Source of the DNA: Bradyrhizobium sp. CCBAU 53351
Lineage (GTDB): Bacteria > Pseudomonadota > Alphaproteobacteria > Rhizobiales > Xanthobacteraceae
Length of the DNA: 64,000 bases
Direction of reading: 5' to 3'
Assembly (NCBI RefSeq): GCF_015291745.1
Contig: NZ_CP030059.1
Coordinates: 5,483,501-5,547,500 of the forward strand
The notes beneath the pieces were generated by a model. The model saw nothing but the letters and a program-made list of their open reading frames with translations. It made no database searches and was not told where the DNA came from. The position numbers and the translations under genes are program-made. This document shows, piece after piece, positions 60,777 to 64,000 of this stretch; position 1 is the stretch's first letter, and every line of letters begins with the position of its first letter.

Positions 60777-61771
60777 CGCCGCGCCTTTCCGATGCCGAGC
60801 ACATCGAGCAGCGTGCCCCAGATGCCCTTGGGCAGGAACAGCACGAACAGCACGAAGATCGCGCCGACGAAGATCTGCCAATGCGGCGTCCACAGCGAGA
60901 TGACATCCTCCAGGATCAGGAAGCTCGCCGCGCCGACGAAGGGTCCGAAGAAGCTGCGGGCACCGCCGAGCAGCACCATCATCACGATCATGCCGGAGGT
61001 CTGGTAATGCAGGATGTCCAGCGGCACGATCGACAGATGCAGCGCCAGCATGCAGCCGCCGAGCGAGGAGATCGCGCCCGACAGCATGAACACGACCAGC
61101 TTGCTGCGCTCGACGTCGTAGCCGCAGGCCCGCGCCCGCTGCTCGTTCTCGCGGATCGCCTCGATGACGGCGCCGAACGGCGAGTTCAGGATGCGCGACT
61201 GGACCCACATCGCCAAGCCTGCGAAGGCCATCAGCACGTAGTATTTGTTGACGGGATCGAGGAAGTTGACCTGCAGGCCGAACAGGTTGACGCGGTCGAC
61301 CGTGAAGCCGCGCAGGCCGTTCTCGCCGCCGGTGAACGAGGCGGCCTGGAGCGCCACGTAATAGACGAGTTGAGCCAGCGCCAGCGTCACCATGGAGAAA
61401 TAGATGCCGCGGGTGCGCGTCGAGACGATACCGATCAGGGCAGCAAGACAGGTGCTGAGCAGCACGGCGATCGGCACGGCCACAAACCAGGGCACGCCGT
61501 AGCGGCCGATCGCAATGCCGGTGAAGTAGGCCCCCGCGCCGAAGAACGCCGCCTGACCGAACGACAGCAGCCCGGTGTAGCCGAACAGCAGATTGTAGCC
61601 CATCACCACGACGCCGTAGATCAGGACGTTGACCGCCAGCGCCTTGGACGGCAGCAGCCACGGCAATACAGCCAGCACGGCGATCGAGAGCAGCACGCGG
61701 TGATCGAGAATCCGGTCGAGCCCGCTCGTGGCAGGCTTGGCGAGAACCTCGCCGCTCGAAGGGCGCGTCAC
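60773..61771 (-). CDS. Branched-chain amino acid-type ABC transporter permease (LivM)
   Basis: 332 residues from a GTG at 61771, with GAGGGAGG upstream. A short hydrophilic leader, then about nine membrane segments, including NVLIYGVVVMGYNLLFGYTG, GLLSFGQAAFFGAGAYFTGI and MIVMMVLLGGARSFFGPFVG. The loop SFGQAAFF is typical of LivM. Overlaps livH by four bases (GTGA). Confidence 0.9.
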   Translation of the reverse strand: MTRPSSGEVLAKPATSGLDRILDHRVLLSIAVLAVLPWLLPSKALAVNVLIYGVVVMGYNLLFGYTGLLSFGQAAFFGAGAYFTGIAIGRYGVPWFVAVPIAVLLSTCLAALIGIVSTRTRGIYFSMVTLALAQLVYYVALQAASFTGGENGLRGFTVDRVNLFGLQVNFLDPVNKYYVLMAFAGLAMWVQSRILNSPFGAVIEAIRENEQRARACGYDVERSKLVVFMLSGAISSLGGCMLALHLSIVPLDILHYQTSGMIVMMVLLGGARSFFGPFVGAASFLILEDVISLWTPHWQIFVGAIFVLFVLFLPKGIWGTLLDVLGIGKARR

Positions 61772-62643
61772 GCCGTCCTCCCTCTCACGCCGAACAGCCC
61801 TTGCGGGCGGATCAGCAGCACCACAGCCATCAGCGCGAACATGACGATGGTCGCCATTTCCGGCGCGAACAGCGCCACCAGGCTGATGGAAACGCCGACC
61901 ATGAGCCCGGCCACCACCGCGCCGACGATCGAACCGAGGCCACCGATCACGGTGACGACGAAGGCCTCGGCGAGCACCAGCGACCCCATCTCCGGATTGA
62001 CGCTGCGCATGGGCCCTGCGAGCACGCCACCCAGCGCGGCAAGGCCGACGCCGAGGCCGAAGATCGCGAGCCAGACCCGGCCGATGTCGACACCGAGCAC
62101 CTGCATGATGGTGGGATCGCGCGCACCCGCACGCACGATCAGGCCGATCCGGGTCTTCTCCAGCGTCAGCCAGAGCGCCAGCAGCACCACAGCCACCAGC
62201 ACGATGACGAACAGGCGGTAGCGCGGGAAGATGCCGACGCCGAGATCCAGCACGCCGATCAGCTGCGGCGGGGTCGGGAACGGAATGCCGTCGCTGCCGA
62301 ACACGATGCGCACGCCCTCGACCAGGATGTAGCTGAGGCCGAAGGTGAGCAGCAGCGGATCGTCGATGGAACGTCCATAGAGCCTGCGGATCAGGACGAA
62401 CTCGATCACCATGCCGAAGGCGCCGATCAAAATAGGCGCGAGCAGCAGGCCCCACCAGAAGCTGCCGGTGAGCGAGGCCAGATAGAGCCCTGCATAGGCC
62501 CCGATCATGAACAGCGCGCCATGAGCGAAATTCACCACCCCGAGCATGCCGAACACGATCGTGAGGCCGAGCGCAGTGATCACCAGGACCGCCCCAAGGG
62601 CGATCCCGGAGAGAAGCTGCATGATGATCAGCGACAGGTCCAT
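61768..62643 (-). CDS. Branched-chain amino acid-type ABC transporter permease (LivH)
   Basis: 291 residues; about eight membrane segments. LivH motifs GMLGVVNFAHGALFMIGAYA near 33-52 and VVTVIGGLGSIVGAVVAGL near 229-247. Follows the binding-protein gene by ten bases. Usual length for the family. Confidence 0.9.
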   Translation of the reverse strand: MDLSLIIMQLLSGIALGAVLVITALGLTIVFGMLGVVNFAHGALFMIGAYAGLYLASLTGSFWWGLLLAPILIGAFGMVIEFVLIRRLYGRSIDDPLLLTFGLSYILVEGVRIVFGSDGIPFPTPPQLIGVLDLGVGIFPRYRLFVIVLVAVVLLALWLTLEKTRIGLIVRAGARDPTIMQVLGVDIGRVWLAIFGLGVGLAALGGVLAGPMRSVNPEMGSLVLAEAFVVTVIGGLGSIVGAVVAGLMVGVSISLVALFAPEMATIVMFALMAVVLLIRPQGLFGVRGRTA

Positions 62644-62653
62644 CGTGCAGATA

Positions 62654-63895
62654 TTAAGTGGCGTGGCCGAGCTCGCTGCAGGTCCGCAGCATGTCGTCGG
62701 AGCCGGCCTCGTTGGCGAGAATGGCGAACAGATCGTTCTCGCCAGCCATCGCCGACTTCTTCTTGGACTCCAGCACCAGCACCGACTGCACCGACTGATG
62801 GTCGCATTTGCGGTAATGCTGCGGGCCCTTGGTCAGATCGTATTGCAGCTTCTCCAGGGCATCGACGACCTTGTCGGTATCGGTGCCGCCGGCCGTCTGC
62901 ATGGCGGCCAGCAGGGATCCGACACCGGAATAGCCGTAGGCGCCGTAATCGGTCGGGATCGCGCCGCCATTGGCGGCCTTGAACGCCGCGTTGAAGGCGG
63001 CCGCCGACTTGCTCTGCGCTTCCAAGCCCCAATAGTAATTGGCGCCGCCCACTACGCCCTCGAACACCTCGGGGCCGACCGCGAGGCGCTGGTTGTGCAG
63101 GATGACGGGCACGACGATCTTCATCTGCTGCTTCACGCCGAAATCCACGGCTTGCTTGATCGCGTTGGCCTGGTCGCGGCCGAAATTGGAGATGCACAGC
63201 ACATCCGGCCGCATCGACATCAGGCGCGGCATGAACGTGGAGTAGTCGGCGGCGCCGAACGGATGCAGGATCTCGCCGACATTGTCAGCACCGATCGCCG
63301 CCTGCGCGCGCTTGAAGCCGCGCAGCATCTCATGGCCATAGGCATAGTCGGCAACGAGATGGGCAACCTTCATGCCCTTCTTCAGGGTCTGCCGCGCCAC
63401 CGCTGCGGTCGTCATGTGCGGATTGAGCGCCTCATGGAAGGTGAATTTGCTGAAATCCTTGGCTTCGTTGATGGTGTCCGACTGGCTGATCGAGACGTAG
63501 ATCACACCACGAGCGCGGGTGACCTCGTTGACCGCGAGCTGCACGGCGCTGGAGAGCGCGCCGACCACGGCATGGACCTTGTCCTTCTCGATCAGCTCCA
63601 GCGTGCGCGTCGCGGCCTCGCCGGCATTGAGCTTGTCGTCACGTACCAGGAGCTCGACCTTGCGGCCGCCGATGCCGCCCTTGTCGTTGACGAGCTTGAC
63701 CGCGAGCTCGGCGCATTTGACCTGATCGCGCGCTTCCGCGGCGAACGGACCGGTCAGCGGCGTCGGAAAACCGATGCGGATCGTCTCGTCGGCCGCGCGG
63801 CCAATCCGGGGCATGGCGAGCAGGGCTGCGCTGGCCGAGAGGCCGGCGAGCGCGCTGCGGCGGGTTATCTTCGACGTCGAACCGGATTTGGGCAT
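62654..63895 (-). CDS. ABC transporter substrate-binding protein (Leu/Ile/Val-type)
   Basis: 413 residues from the ATG at 63895 (GGAGG upstream). Twin-arginine-like signal KITRRSALAGLSASAALLAM, then the type I binding fold: IRIGFPTPLTGPFAAEARDQ, VELLVRDDKLNAGEAATRTL and VHAVVGALSSAVQLAVNEVT. The C-terminal cysteine-rich region includes HYRKCDHQSVQSVLV. First gene of the importer operon. The neighbouring molybdopterin oxidoreductase suggests an aromatic or heterocyclic substrate rather than an amino acid (inference). Confidence 0.88.
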   Translation of the reverse strand: MPKSGSTSKITRRSALAGLSASAALLAMPRIGRAADETIRIGFPTPLTGPFAAEARDQVKCAELAVKLVNDKGGIGGRKVELLVRDDKLNAGEAATRTLELIEKDKVHAVVGALSSAVQLAVNEVTRARGVIYVSISQSDTINEAKDFSKFTFHEALNPHMTTAAVARQTLKKGMKVAHLVADYAYGHEMLRGFKRAQAAIGADNVGEILHPFGAADYSTFMPRLMSMRPDVLCISNFGRDQANAIKQAVDFGVKQQMKIVVPVILHNQRLAVGPEVFEGVVGGANYYWGLEAQSKSAAAFNAAFKAANGGAIPTDYGAYGYSGVGSLLAAMQTAGGTDTDKVVDALEKLQYDLTKGPQHYRKCDHQSVQSVLVLESKKKSAMAGENDLFAILANEAGSDDMLRTCSELGHAT

Positions 63896-63928
63896 GATGT
63901 CCTCCAATGTCTTTTTCAATTGTCTCTT

Positions 63929-64000
63929 CTAGAAGCGCTTCAGGGCCTTCAGGACTTTTGCGGGCGTAATCGGGATCGAATTGATCGTGGCATCGAACGG
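63929..64000 (-). CDS. Molybdopterin-binding (xanthine dehydrogenase family) subunit, C-terminal end
   Basis: The last 23 codons of a reverse-strand gene that starts beyond the right edge: PFDATINSIPITPAKVLKAL then KRF and stop. The word INSIPITP with VLKAL is the usual end of xanthine dehydrogenase or carbon-monoxide dehydrogenase-type large subunits. It ends 34 bases before the start of the ABC binding protein and may be in the same operon. Confidence 0.6.
   Translation of the reverse strand, partial: PFDATINSIPITPAKVLKALKRF

Overview
The window is high-G+C alphaproteobacterial DNA. Gene content and dispersed intergenic repeats point to Bradyrhizobium or a very close relative. Supporting signs are a BJP-1-like metallo-beta-lactamase, a Lon/Hsp20 pair, a liv-type ABC operon, and a xoxF-xoxG-adhC-gfa order that I recall from Bradyrhizobium genomes. 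No rRNA, tRNA, CRISPR or complete insertion sequence was found. The protein calls come from reading translations; no database search was run.

Layout. 0-9.9 kb is housekeeping and stress: class II aldolase (cut by the window edge), MarC, a ferritin-like DUF892 protein, Hsp20, Lon, HU, a thiolase and a Tat-exported GH1 beta-glycosidase. 9.9-48.9 kb is a long quinoprotein/C1 island. It holds a TonB receptor, a histidine kinase/LuxR regulator pair, S-formylglutathione hydrolase, and a 'PQQ-dehydrogenase accessory' cluster (DUF3280, ABC binding protein, YVTN beta-propeller, ATPase, permease, coiled-coil protein, CusF-like, CxxxCW rhodanese-like, XoxJ-like, zinc hydrolase, SoxYZ-like). A second ABC importer follows, then an orphan pqqA, a lanmodulin homologue, and three separate PQQ alcohol dehydrogenases that all carry the extra lanthanide-binding Asp. 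The island also has XoxG, glutathione-dependent formaldehyde dehydrogenase, Gfa, a Tat-exported molybdenum aldehyde oxidase (IorAB-type), a Rieske protein and a group III truncated haemoglobin. 49-64 kb is mixed: 3-hydroxybutyryl-CoA dehydrogenase, PstS, a tail-to-tail tungstate-type permease/binding protein pair, a frameshifted exported protein, a disordered acidic protein, a B3 metallo-beta-lactamase, a GGDEF/EAL protein and a livKHMGF-type operon next to the tail of a molybdopterin oxidoreductase.

How it works together (inference from families). Alcohols are oxidised in the periplasm by Ln-PQQ dehydrogenases, with electrons passing to c-type cytochromes. Methanol-derived formaldehyde enters the glutathione route (Gfa, AdhC, FghA). 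LanM and the TonB receptor are candidates for lanthanide handling. pqqA supplies the PQQ precursor peptide, but pqqBCDE are not in the window.

The most interesting points are: LanM and pqqA packed beside a Ln-type dehydrogenase; a 15-bp motif repeated at 21-bp spacing upstream of both pqqA and xoxF; six perfect 21-bp hairpin-forming tandem repeats running into the ribosome binding site of the SoxYZ-like gene; and a Ln-type dehydrogenase lacking the vicinal disulfide, paired with a Rieske protein.
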